Under the pieces are notes generated by a model. It was given only the letters and a program-made list of their open reading frames with translations, did no database searches and was not told the origin of the DNA. Shown here piece after piece: positions 26,590 to 35,028 of a stretch of DNA of 64,000 nucleotides. Position numbers and translations under genes: made by a program. Origin of the DNA: Pseudomonas sp. KUIN-1 (GTDB lineage: Bacteria; Pseudomonadota; Gammaproteobacteria; Pseudomonadales; Pseudomonadaceae). Location of the stretch: the NCBI RefSeq assembly GCF_009176725.1, contig NZ_AP020337.1:1178001-1242000 (forward strand). Reading direction: 5' to 3'. Position 1 is the stretch's first letter; each line of letters begins with the position of its first letter.

Positions 26590-26639
26590 CCCTCAACACC
26601 TCTCTGTGCATATCAATATACACAAAGAGCCGTTGAGGG
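26590..26639 (-). terminator. Duplicated alginate-operon terminator
   Basis: CCCTCAAC pairs with GTTGAGGG, with an inner CTCT/AGAG stem; on the minus strand it is followed by TTTTT. It occupies the same place relative to the algA fragment as the terminator at 29768-29819 does to algA, but most of the stem sequence has diverged. Confidence 0.75.
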
Positions 26640-26667
26640 CTGTCTCACTTGCAGCTAAAAGCGTCTG

Positions 26668-26812
26668 TTAGCGAGCGATAGTCTGGGTCTTCACACCCGC
26701 TTCCAGCGCGTTCGAACGACCGTAGCTATCTTCGAAACGCTCGATATCGTCTTCGCCCAGGTAGCTACCCGATTGCACGTCAATGATTTCCAACGGGATC
26801 TCGCCCGGGTTG
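26668..26812 (-). pseudogene. algA: Truncated duplicate of the algA 3' end
   Basis: The minus strand encodes 47 codons plus stop corresponding to the C terminus of AlgA (IPLEII...[11 protein letters not shown]...[17 protein letters not shown]), with about four differences from the intact gene at 29846-31297 and no frameshift. Similarity ends abruptly at about 26812, just before the leader of the second tccC-like gene. It has no start and cannot make enzyme. It marks the duplication junction that built the two-toxin array. Confidence 0.9.
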
Positions 26813-26903
26813 TGAGTCTATGTGCCGAGTCAATCGTGATGGTTTCAAGCTGAAAAAGTATTCAGTGCACTACCTGGCAAGTCGGATCAAGGATGACTGA
26901 ACC

Positions 26904-29687
26904 ATGAATGCTACGAGCGCTGTCCTGCACCGTTACACCCCGCATCTACAGGTGGTAGATCCGCGTCGGCTGCTGACCGGTTCAGTCGTGTTCTGCCGTC
27001 TGAAGCCTGCTGAAGAACCGCAGGCCAGGCACAGTCATACGGCCTTTGATGTCGCGGGTCGTCCGTCGATGAGCTGGGATCCGCGCCTGTGGGCTGATCG
27101 GGCACCTGCCAATCTCAGCGTCATTCATTCGCTCAGCGGTCAGGTTCTGGCCAGCGACAGTGTGGACGCGGGCTGGCGGGTGTTGTTGGCGGGTGAGGCC
27201 GGGCAGGTGCTGGAGGCCTGGGATGGCCGGGGCATTGTGCGACGTACTGAGTACGATGCGCTGCTCAGGCCCACCGAGGTTTTTGAAGATGAGCACTGCG
27301 TCGAGCGCCTGCTTTATGGCGGCCCTGATTCGACCGTGTATAACCAGTGCGGTCAGTTGATTCGTCATGATGATCCGGCAGGCACGCGGCTTGATGATGC
27401 GTACGGTCTTTCGGGAAGTGTTATTCGTCAAACGCGGCGCTTTCTGCACTCTGCCAATGAGCCTGACTGGCCCGAGTCGCTGACCGGGCGTGATGTCTTG
27501 CTGGAACCCGGCGACGGCGCAACCACCTGCTGGCACTACAACCCGTTGAACGAAACAATTCGGCAAATCGATGCGCAGGGCAATGTTCAGTTGCTGGATT
27601 ACACCGTTGCGGGGCAGTTGAAAAACAGTCGTTTGCAACTGAACTGTCAGGCTGAACAGGTTTTGGTCAGTGCCATTCAATACGACGCGCAGCAGCGGGT
27701 GGTGTCGGAAACGGCTGGTAATGGTGTGATCAGCACGGCGCTCTATGCCACTGAAGACGGTCGTCTACTGGAGTTGAATGCCAGGCATGGCAATGGGCCG
27801 ATGTTGCAGGACTTGCTCTACGGCTACGATCCCGTTGGCAATGTCATCCGTATCGAGGACCGCGCTCAGTCAACGGCTTATAACCGCAATCAGCGCATCG
27901 ACCCTGTTTCGGCCTATGGCTACGACACGCTGTACCAACTGATCGAAGCCACAGGTCGGGAATCAGCGGTCGTCAATCACGGTCCGGTGTTTCCGGGTTT
28001 TCAAAGCCCTGCCGACCCTGCGCAACTGGCCAATTACACCCAGACCTACCGCTACGACGCGGGTGGCAACCTGCAACAGCTTACCCATACAGGCGCGCAG
28101 TCCCATTCGCGAACGCTGGTGACTGCGCGTTACAGCAACCGCAGTCTGCCGGTGATCAATGACCATATACCCGGTGAAGCTGAAATTGCTGCAGCCTTCG
28201 ACGCCAATGGCAATTTGCTCGCCCTGCAAGCCGGGCAAGATCTGAGTTGGGATCGACGCAACCAGCTGCAGCAAGTGCGTCCAGTGGTTCGTGAATCCGG
28301 CAATGATGACAGCGAACGCTACAGCTACGACGCCAGCGGCCAGCGCCTGCGCAAGGTATGCACCACGCAGGCCAAAAGCATTACCCATACGGCCGATGTA
28401 CGTTACCTGCCCGGGCTTGAAATCCGTACCGATACGGCCACTGGCGAAACCCTGCACGTTGTTGTAGCTCAGGCCGGGCGCAATAACGTGCGCGTGCTGC
28501 ATTGGGCGTCTGGAAAGCCCGACGTGCTTGAAAATGATCAGACTCGCTACACAGTGAACGATCACCTAGGGGCCGGCACGCTGGAACTGGATGGACAGGC
28601 GCAGCGTGTCAGCCAGGAAAGTTATTACCCGTTCGGCGGCACGTCATGGTGGGCGGGGCGCAGTGCGATTGAGGCGAGTTACAAGACCGTGCGTTACTCG
28701 GGCAAGGAGCGGGATGCGACGGGGCTTTATTATTACGGGATGCGGTATTACTCGCCGTGGTTACAGCGCTGGATCAATCCGGACCCGGCTGGGCTTGAAG
28801 ACGGGCTTAATCTATACGGTATGTTGAGAAACAATCCGCTCACCTTCATCGACGCTGCGGGAGAAGTCGCTGAAATCCCCAAGCATATTCATTACATCTG
28901 GTTGGGCGCTGCGGAACCACTGATGAAGCACCTGGGAGGGATTGAAAACACTTCTGTGCTGAACCCTGACTATCAATTGACGCTGCATCTGCATCTGGAC
29001 CTGCGAAAGGGTGATGAAACGGAAATAGTTGCAGCGCTGCGCGGGCGAAGGAACGTCCATATTTCCGATCTCAGGGAAGAAGAATTTTTCAGAAAATTCC
29101 AGAAAACCCCGTCGTACGAGATTTATAAGGATTTGTATGGGGATGACCCTCGACACTACTCTGCAGCCAGTGACGTGCTTCGCTACAGCTTGATCAACCA
29201 TTATGGCGGTATTTATTCGGACACGGACGACATGTTCAAGCGCGGTGTCAGGGATACCGATTTCATTCCCAAGCCCAAGAGGATTTTCACGATGCGCCCG
29301 ACGGACACACCTTGGAACCGGGATGAAATCGTGATTAACAATAATTCGTTCGCGTCACCTGCCAACAATCCGGTGCTGAGCACCTTGGAAAAGGAGATCG
29401 TCGACCGGTACAGCGTTTATCGTGAGACTGGCCTTGGCGCAGTGCTCAGTAGCACCGCCGATGTGAATGACAGGATGAGAATCGTTTCTGCTGTCACGGG
29501 GCCCAGGGTGTTCACAGAGGTATTGCTTAAAGAGGGGCGCGGGCTGAGCAAGCTGTTTTCAACGATGATCGATCACCATATTAAAGGTAAACCATTAAAA
29601 AACCCGAAGCGTTATCAGGCAGAAGCCCAAAAAAGAATGCCACTCTCGAACTTCATAAACATGGGAGGCAGCCACTCATGGAAATAG
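26904..29687 (+). CDS. tccC: TccC-like RHS/YD-repeat toxin 2, TcdA/TcdB-like glycosyltransferase domain
   Basis: A 927-residue protein with the same RHS shell as the gene before it (residues 1-653; codons about 199-484 identical), including R614, D627 and D650. The motif DGLNLYGMLRNNP marks the end of the shell. The tail (about 657-927) begins IPKHIHYIWLG and contains SDVLRYSLINHYGG (756-769) and the DXD motif D773-T774-D775 (GIYSDTDDMF). That is the signature of the Gly_transf_sug and large clostridial toxin glucosyltransferase group, enzymes that use UDP- or GDP-sugars to modify host proteins, classically Rho GTPases. The target is inferred. No immunity-like gene follows; the next element is the algA terminator. 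Confidence 0.88.
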   Translation: MNATSAVLHRYTPHLQVVDPRRLLTGSVVFCRLKPAEEPQARHSHTAFDVAGRPSMSWDPRLWADRAPANLSVIHSLSGQVLASDSVDAGWRVLLAGEAGQVLEAWDGRGIVRRTEYDALLRPTEVFEDEHCVERLLYGGPDSTVYNQCGQLIRHDDPAGTRLDDAYGLSGSVIRQTRRFLHSANEPDWPESLTGRDVLLEPGDGATTCWHYNPLNETIRQIDAQGNVQLLDYTVAGQLKNSRLQLNCQAEQVLVSAIQYDAQQRVVSETAGNGVISTALYATEDGRLLELNARHGNGPMLQDLLYGYDPVGNVIRIEDRAQSTAYNRNQRIDPVSAYGYDTLYQLIEATGRESAVVNHGPVFPGFQSPADPAQLANYTQTYRYDAGGNLQQLTHTGAQSHSRTLVTARYSNRSLPVINDHIPGEAEIAAAFDANGNLLALQAGQDLSWDRRNQLQQVRPVVRESGNDDSERYSYDASGQRLRKVCTTQAKSITHTADVRYLPGLEIRTDTATGETLHVVVAQAGRNNVRVLHWASGKPDVLENDQTRYTVNDHLGAGTLELDGQAQRVSQESYYPFGGTSWWAGRSAIEASYKTVRYSGKERDATGLYYYGMRYYSPWLQRWINPDPAGLEDGLNLYGMLRNNPLTFIDAAGEVAEIPKHIHYIWLGAAEPLMKHLGGIENTSVLNPDYQLTLHLHLDLRKGDETEIVAALRGRRNVHISDLREEEFFRKFQKTPSYEIYKDLYGDDPRHYSAASDVLRYSLINHYGGIYSDTDDMFKRGVRDTDFIPKPKRIFTMRPTDTPWNRDEIVINNNSFASPANNPVLSTLEKEIVDRYSVYRETGLGAVLSSTADVNDRMRIVSAVTGPRVFTEVLLKEGRGLSKLFSTMIDHHIKGKPLKNPKRYQAEAQKRMPLSNFINMGGSHSWK

Positions 29688-29767
29688 CGCCGGTGAGGCC
29701 GTATGAGCAACCTGAATATGAGAACCATCTGTTACAGGGCAATGATGGTCTGGATCTCACGATAAAA

Positions 29768-29819
29768 AGCCCTCGACAACACGTTGCGGGTAAGGCTACG
29801 CAACGTGTTGCCGAGGGCT
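29768..29819 (-). terminator. Alginate operon terminator
   Basis: A long stem (AGCCCTCGACAACACGTTGCG with CGCAACGTGTTGCCGAGGGCT, one small mismatch) followed on the minus strand by TTTTT. It ends algA transcription and also faces the end of the second tccC-like gene. Confidence 0.88.
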
Positions 29820-29845
29820 GTCTCACTTGCAGCTAAAAGCGTCTG

Positions 29846-31297
29846 TCAGCGAGCGATTGTCTGTGTTTTCACACCCGCTTCAAGCGCGTTCGAGCGACCG
29901 TAGATGTCTTCGAAACGCTCGATGTCGTCTTCGCCCAGGTAGCTGCCCGATTGCACTTCGATGATTTCCAACGGGATCTTGCCCGGGTTGCGCAGGCGAT
30001 GGACCGAGGCGATCGGGATGTAGGTGGACTGGTTTTCAGTGAGCAGGAACACGTTCTCGTCACAGGTGACCTGCGCAGTACCGGATACCACGATCCAGTG
30101 TTCGGCGCGGTGGTGATGCATCTGCAGCGACAGGCAGGCGCCCGGCTTGACGGAGATACGCTTGACCTGGAAACGACCGCCCATGTCCACCGAATCGTAG
30201 GAGCCCCACGGACGGTACACTTCGAGGTGGTTCTGGGTCTCGGTGCGGCCCTGTTCGTTCAGGGTGGCGACCATCTGCTTGACGCCCTGGACCTTGTCCT
30301 TGTGGGCAATCATCATCGCGTCCTTGGTTTCGACGACCACGATGTTGTCCAGACCGATCACCGACACCAGTTTACCGTTGCCGTGGATCATGCAGTTGCG
30401 GCTGTCCTGGATGACGACGTCGCCCTTGGTGACGTTGCCGTTGGCGTCCTTGGCGTTGACTTCCCACAGCGACGACCAGCAGCCGACATCGCTCCAGCCG
30501 GCCGACAGCGGTACAACGCAGGCGCGCTGGGTTTTTTCCATGACCGCGTAGTCGATGGAGTTGTCCGGGCAGCAGGCGAAGGTCGAGGAGTCGATTTCAA
30601 GCGCGTCGCCGTCCTGCACGCTGCGCTCGAGGGTCAGCAGGCAGGTGTCGTAGATGTCCGGATCATGCTTTTTCAGCTCTTCGAGGAAGCGGCTGGCGCG
30701 GAACAGGAACATGCCGCTGTTCCAGTAGTAACCACCGGCTTCAACGAACTCCTTGGCGCGTTTTTCGTCAGGTTTTTCGACGAACTGCGACACGCGGCTG
30801 ACGCCTTCCGGCAGCAGGGCATCGGCGGTGGACTTGATGTAGCCGTAGCCGGTTTCAGGCTTGTTGGCCGGTACGCCGAACAGCACCATTTCGCCGCGTT
30901 CTGCGGCGACGGTTGCCAGTGCCAGTGCACGTTGCAGGGCTTTCTGGTCTTCGATGACGTGGTCGGCTGGCAGCACCAGCATCAGGCCGTCATTGCCTTC
31001 ATTGACCAGCTTCATGGCGGTCAGTGCAACGGCGGGTGCCGTGTTGCGGCCGAACGGTTCCATGAGGATCGCCTGGGTTTCCAGGTTCAATGCAGCGAGC
31101 TGCTCGTTGACGATGAAACGGTGGTCCTTGTTGCAGACCACGATAGGCTCCTGCATGCCCTCGAACACCAGACGCTCCAGGGTTTGCTGGAACAGGGTGT
31201 GCTCGCCGGTCAACGCCAGGAACTGTTTAGGGAATTGTTTACGCGAAAGCGGCCAGAGTCGTGAACCACTACCGCCTGACAAGATAACTGGAATCAT
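29846..31297 (-). CDS. algA: Mannose-1-phosphate guanylyltransferase / mannose-6-phosphate isomerase
   Basis: A 483-residue bifunctional enzyme, last gene of the alginate operon. The N-terminal nucleotidyltransferase has MIPVILSGGSGSRLWPLSRK, the pyrophosphorylase signature, and FGVPANKPETGYGYIK. The C-terminal cupin is the isomerase domain (VYRPWGSYDSVDMGG, SLQMHHHRAEHWIVVSGTA with metal-binding His). It makes mannose-6-P from fructose-6-P and GDP-mannose from mannose-1-P, flanking the AlgC step. A partial copy of its 3' end lies at 26668-26812. Confidence 0.96.
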   Translation of the reverse strand: MIPVILSGGSGSRLWPLSRKQFPKQFLALTGEHTLFQQTLERLVFEGMQEPIVVCNKDHRFIVNEQLAALNLETQAILMEPFGRNTAPAVALTAMKLVNEGNDGLMLVLPADHVIEDQKALQRALALATVAAERGEMVLFGVPANKPETGYGYIKSTADALLPEGVSRVSQFVEKPDEKRAKEFVEAGGYYWNSGMFLFRASRFLEELKKHDPDIYDTCLLTLERSVQDGDALEIDSSTFACCPDNSIDYAVMEKTQRACVVPLSAGWSDVGCWSSLWEVNAKDANGNVTKGDVVIQDSRNCMIHGNGKLVSVIGLDNIVVVETKDAMMIAHKDKVQGVKQMVATLNEQGRTETQNHLEVYRPWGSYDSVDMGGRFQVKRISVKPGACLSLQMHHHRAEHWIVVSGTAQVTCDENVFLLTENQSTYIPIASVHRLRNPGKIPLEIIEVQSGSYLGEDDIERFEDIYGRSNALEAGVKTQTIAR

Positions 31298-31416
31298 TTT
31301 GTTTCTCCAAAAGCATTCAATTAGGGCTGTACGAGGTGTCTGTCGTTTCTGTCTTGTTCTTGTTCCGCGCGGGCCGGTTCAGTGCTGATGCCCTGAACCG
31401 GCCGGCATAATCCGTA

Positions 31417-32085
31417 TTAGCGGGTTGCGACCGGTGGCTTGACCCACACTGGCGAGAGGCTGCTGCCGCTGCCGGTGATGTAGAGCACAGCGGCTTCGCC
31501 ACGCTCCAGTGCCACAGGTTTCACATCGGTGACTTTCTTGTCGCCGTCGTACAGCGCCAGGCTGACCTTGACCGGGTTGATTTCACGCTCGCCGGTGCCT
31601 TTTGCCGCTACAGCCTTGACCACATCGGTCTTGCCGTCAGCGGTTTTCAGGGTCAGGGACTTGTCGCTCAGGTTCTGCACACGAACCAGGGATTTCTGCT
31701 TGTTCTTGAACGGTGGCTCTTCGACCAGCTGTGGTTTGCCGCTGGCGTTGTTGACGATGGTGTAATAGTGATCACCGGCCAGTTTCACCGGCAGGCTCTG
31801 GCTGCCCAGCTTGGCGGTGTAGTCGCCCTGCGGCATGAAGCTGAACGCAGTGCTGCCCAGTGGCGCCACTTCGTTGAGGTTGGTGTTGCCAACGGTGGCG
31901 TTGATTTCGGCGTTGCTGGCGTTGTAGACACGCACGAAGGTCGAGCCTTTTGGTGCGGTCGGGCCGTACAGGGCGGAGTCGCCGGCGAAAGCCTGCAGGG
32001 ACATCAGGCCCAGACCTGCGGCCATTGCGCAGGTTTTGAACAGGCGTTTTGCGGCCGAACGGTTGGCAGTAGTGTTGAAAGTCAT
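31417..32085 (-). CDS. algF: Alginate O-acetylation protein AlgF
   Basis: A 222-residue periplasmic protein with a signal peptide (cleavage near LQAFAGDS, residue 35) and two beta-sandwich-like parts (GSTFVRVYNASNAEINATVG, SLVRVQNLSDKSLTLKTADG). AlgF works with AlgI, AlgJ and AlgX in acetylating mannuronate residues; its exact role is structural or adaptor-like. It follows algJ by 12 bp and has GAGGA before the ATG. Confidence 0.94.
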   Translation of the reverse strand: MTFNTTANRSAAKRLFKTCAMAAGLGLMSLQAFAGDSALYGPTAPKGSTFVRVYNASNAEINATVGNTNLNEVAPLGSTAFSFMPQGDYTAKLGSQSLPVKLAGDHYYTIVNNASGKPQLVEEPPFKNKQKSLVRVQNLSDKSLTLKTADGKTDVVKAVAAKGTGEREINPVKVSLALYDGDKKVTDVKPVALERGEAAVLYITGSGSSLSPVWVKPPVATR

Positions 32086-32097
32086 GAGTCAGTCCTC

Positions 32098-33273
32098 TCA
32101 GTTTTGCGCCCGGTTGGGCGACTCGGATTGTTTGGCGTTGAGCGCCACGTTTTCTTGGGTGTCACGCGATTTCTTCAGCTCGGCGATCCACTTCGGATCG
32201 AACTCGCCAAGATCGTTGTGTGCCGGCAGGTAGCGCTCCGGGAATTCCCAGATCACCACTTGCGGCGGGGTGTTCTTGAAGGCATCGGTCTGCAGGTACT
32301 TGAGCATCGGCAGGATCGGGCCATGGCCGTCTTCGGCGTAGTTGACGACATCGCTGCGCAGCGCTTCTTTCAGGGCGCCGACGAAGTTCCAGTTAGGGTT
32401 GGCGCTGTAGCTGGTGCCCACCAGACCCACCGGGATGTCGCTGTCTGCGAACAGTGCTTCACCGCCTGCCGCTTCGCCTGCTACCGGATCGGTACTGCGT
32501 TTCTGCAACTCGTCCGGCTTGGGCAGCATGTTGCTGAACAGCGGATCGAGCGGCAGGAATGTAGTCAGGTCACCTTTGTAGGCTTCGGTTCCTTTGGCTT
32601 GTGTGACGAACTGCTCAGGTTCGCCTTCCAGTGGCGTTTTCTGGGCAATCGCGGCGCTCAGTTGCTGCGCGGCGACTTCGGCACCCATTGGCGTCCAGTG
32701 CGTGTCGGTACGCAGGAAAACCTGGCCCTGTTGCTTGGCAGCTTGCAGCGGCGCCAGCAGGTCCGGGGCAAAGATCCCGGCCTTGGCCACCTGGGCGTGG
32801 AACTGCTGATACAGGTCGGCGTGCAGGCTGGCAGGCTTGGTGTTACCGATGTGTTCCGGGTACAGACGGGTCTTTGCCGGAACGATCGCCAGGACCAGCT
32901 TGGTGCCCTGTTTTTCCAGTGCGTCACGCACACCCTGAATGATCGCCAGGTTGTCGGCTTCGTTCTGCTCGCCGTTGGCAACCGCGTCGAACTCTTCGTC
33001 GGTGTACAGCCACTGGTCCTTGCCGAGCACGACGCCCGGACGACCTTCGTTGAACAGTTTGAAATCCAGCGCCGCCCAGAGGTTGGTGCCCAGGCGCTTG
33101 ATCGGGAACTCATCGTCGTAATGAGTTTCCGCCGCCTTGGTCCACTTGCCGTTGAGCACAGTGGTTTCCGCCGACGTCGAGAAGGTGCTGAAACTGCGCA
33201 GCGACCAGATCCCGAGGACCAGCAGAATGCCCAGAAAGAGGGCGATATAGAGGATTCGTAATGAACGGGTCAT
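32098..33273 (-). CDS. algJ: Alginate O-acetyltransferase AlgJ
   Basis: A 391-residue inner-membrane-anchored periplasmic SGNH-like protein. An uncleaved N-terminal helix (RILYIALFLGILLVLGIW) precedes the catalytic domain, where RTDTHWTPMG supplies Asp and His and LVGTSYSANP the Ser. It has acetylesterase-type activity and passes acetyl groups in the AlgI-AlgJ-AlgF-AlgX system. It is 10 bp downstream of algI and is related in sequence to AlgX encoded earlier in the operon. Confidence 0.95.
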   Translation of the reverse strand: MTRSLRILYIALFLGILLVLGIWSLRSFSTFSTSAETTVLNGKWTKAAETHYDDEFPIKRLGTNLWAALDFKLFNEGRPGVVLGKDQWLYTDEEFDAVANGEQNEADNLAIIQGVRDALEKQGTKLVLAIVPAKTRLYPEHIGNTKPASLHADLYQQFHAQVAKAGIFAPDLLAPLQAAKQQGQVFLRTDTHWTPMGAEVAAQQLSAAIAQKTPLEGEPEQFVTQAKGTEAYKGDLTTFLPLDPLFSNMLPKPDELQKRSTDPVAGEAAGGEALFADSDIPVGLVGTSYSANPNWNFVGALKEALRSDVVNYAEDGHGPILPMLKYLQTDAFKNTPPQVVIWEFPERYLPAHNDLGEFDPKWIAELKKSRDTQENVALNAKQSESPNRAQN

Positions 33274-33283
33274 ATCAGGCTCC

Positions 33284-34840
33284 TCAGAACTGGAAGTAAA
33301 GGAACGGCGAGAAGCTTTGCGCCGAAAGTTTGAGAATCGAAGCCACGAACAGCAGCAGGATCAGTGCGCGCATGGCGTAACGTGGCCAGTCGGCTTCCCA
33401 ATAGGCCGGTTGCACCTGAGCTTCGCTGCCCACGGTGTAGCCAGGCATATGCAGGCTACCAGGCGCGTCGCCAGGAACTGCCTTGATGGTGCCCGGTTGA
33501 GCGGTTGCAGGACCGTCGGCCTTGGTGCTCTTGCCGGTGTCTTTTTCGCGGTTCTGGTAGAAGTCGCGCAGACCGAAGAACGCCAGCGTCAGATAAGCCA
33601 CCACCAGCGTTGCCACTTGCAGACCGGTCAGGCTGGCGCGGTTCAGTTCCGACAGCTGCCATTCGCCGAAGCTGAACATGGCGCCGTACATACGACCGGC
33701 AACGTGCAGGTTTTCAGCGCGGAAGATGACCCAGCCGATGATCACCAGCAGGAAGGTCAGTGCCCAGCGAATTACATTGAAGCTGTAAGGCTTGGTGTTG
33801 ATACCGACCGCTTTTTCGATCGCCAGCCACATGCCGTGCCAGGCACCCCAGATGATGTAGGTGACGTTGGCACCGTGCCACAGACCGCCGAGCAGCATGG
33901 TCAGGAACAGGTTGCGGTAGGTCGCGACCTTGCCGCCACGGTTGCCGCCCAGGGTGATGTACAGATAGTCACGCAGCCAGGTGGACAGGCTGATGTGCCA
34001 GCGACGCCAGAACTCGGTGATCGACTGGCTGATGTAAGGCTGTTTGAAGTTTTCCATGAAGCGGAAACCCATCATCAGACCCAGGCCGATGGCCATGTCG
34101 CTGTAACCGGAGAAGTCGAAATACAGCTGCGCGGTGTAGGCCAGCGCACCCAGCCAGGCATCGCCAGTGGTCGGGTTCTGCAGGGCGAAGCAGTGGTCGG
34201 CGACCACGGCCAGGGTATCGGCGATGAACACTTTCTTGATGAAGCCCTGCATGAAGCGCGTGGCACCTTCGGAGAACTTGTCCAGCGTGTGGGTACGGTT
34301 GTTGAACTGGTCGGCCAGATCACGGAAACGCAGTACAGGGCCGGCGATCAGGTGCGGGAAGATCGCGACGAATGCAGCGAAGTCGATCAGGTTGCGCGTG
34401 GCCGGGGTGTCGCCGCGGTACACATCGATGATGTAACTGATGGACTCGAAGACATAGAACGAGATACCGATCGGCAACAGCACGTGAGTCAGGATGAACG
34501 GTTCCAGACCCATCGAGGTCATGGCTGCGTTGATGCTGTCCACGCCGAAGTTGGCGTATTTGAAGTAGCCCAGAATACACAGGTCCACAATCACGCCAAG
34601 CAGCAACCACTTCTGTGCCGGCTTGGTCCGCACACCTGCTGCGCCCACCTTGAGACCGATCCAGTAGTTCCAGACCGTCACGCCGATGAACAGCGCCAGA
34701 AAGTCCACTCGCCACCAGGCGTAGAAGATATAGCTGGCAATCAGCAGCAGCAGATTGCGATAGCGTTGCCCGCTCAGGTAGTACAGGCCGAGGAAGATCG
34801 GCATGAACAGGAACAGGAACACGTTGGATGAGAAAACCAT
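33284..34840 (-). CDS. algI: Alginate O-acetyltransferase AlgI (MBOAT)
   Basis: A 518-residue polytopic inner-membrane protein of the MBOAT family. MVFSSNVFLFLFMPIFLGLYYL starts the first helix; FDFSGYSDMAIGLGLMMGF, ITEFWRRWHISLSTWLRDYLY and GLWHGANVTYIIWGAWHG hold the conserved membrane His. It moves acetyl groups across the membrane. It is preceded by a 188-bp gap after algL, the largest inside the operon, with a hairpin and a REP element. Confidence 0.95.
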   Translation of the reverse strand: MVFSSNVFLFLFMPIFLGLYYLSGQRYRNLLLLIASYIFYAWWRVDFLALFIGVTVWNYWIGLKVGAAGVRTKPAQKWLLLGVIVDLCILGYFKYANFGVDSINAAMTSMGLEPFILTHVLLPIGISFYVFESISYIIDVYRGDTPATRNLIDFAAFVAIFPHLIAGPVLRFRDLADQFNNRTHTLDKFSEGATRFMQGFIKKVFIADTLAVVADHCFALQNPTTGDAWLGALAYTAQLYFDFSGYSDMAIGLGLMMGFRFMENFKQPYISQSITEFWRRWHISLSTWLRDYLYITLGGNRGGKVATYRNLFLTMLLGGLWHGANVTYIIWGAWHGMWLAIEKAVGINTKPYSFNVIRWALTFLLVIIGWVIFRAENLHVAGRMYGAMFSFGEWQLSELNRASLTGLQVATLVVAYLTLAFFGLRDFYQNREKDTGKSTKADGPATAQPGTIKAVPGDAPGSLHMPGYTVGSEAQVQPAYWEADWPRYAMRALILLLFVASILKLSAQSFSPFLYFQF

Positions 34841-34879
34841 CCTTATCTCTCCGTTTGTCCAACATTCAAGGGCTCAAAG

Positions 34880-34908
34880 CCCCCCAAACCCCCGTTGAAA
34901 TTGGGGGG
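34880..34908. other. Hairpin in the algL-algI gap
   Basis: CCCCCCAA pairs with TTGGGGGG around a 13-nt loop, 39 bp ahead of the algI start. It could weaken or process the operon transcript between algL and algI. Confidence 0.5.
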
Positions 34909-34988
34909 TAAAACACGTCGCGTTACGGCTTGTCGGTGAAGCAGCTCAGGCGAGGTCCGGTCTTACGGATTTAGCGCCTGGGCGTGCC

Positions 34989-35014
34989 TCTTCGCGAGCA
35001 AGCTCGCTCCCACA
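34989..35014. repeat. Pseudomonas REP element inside the alginate operon
   Basis: The sequence TTCGCGAGCAAGCTCGCTCC with flanking CACA is the widespread REP type of fluorescent pseudomonads; its core stem is GCGAGC-AA-GCTCGC. It lies 14 bp after the algL stop. Confidence 0.85.
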
Positions 35015-35028
35015 AAGAACTCTGTGAA

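Larger units (their letters stand above)
26545..26903. other. Spacer between the two tccC-like genes
   Basis: 359 bp made of a terminator hairpin, a 145-bp copy of the algA 3' end and about 90 bp leading to the second gene. There is no frame that could be an immunity gene for the first toxin. Confidence 0.8.

Noticed and set aside
23776..29687. Type VI secretion Rhs effectors with PAAR domain
   Set aside because: Both proteins begin directly with TccC-like shell sequence, have no PAAR or VgrG neighbour and no immunity gene.
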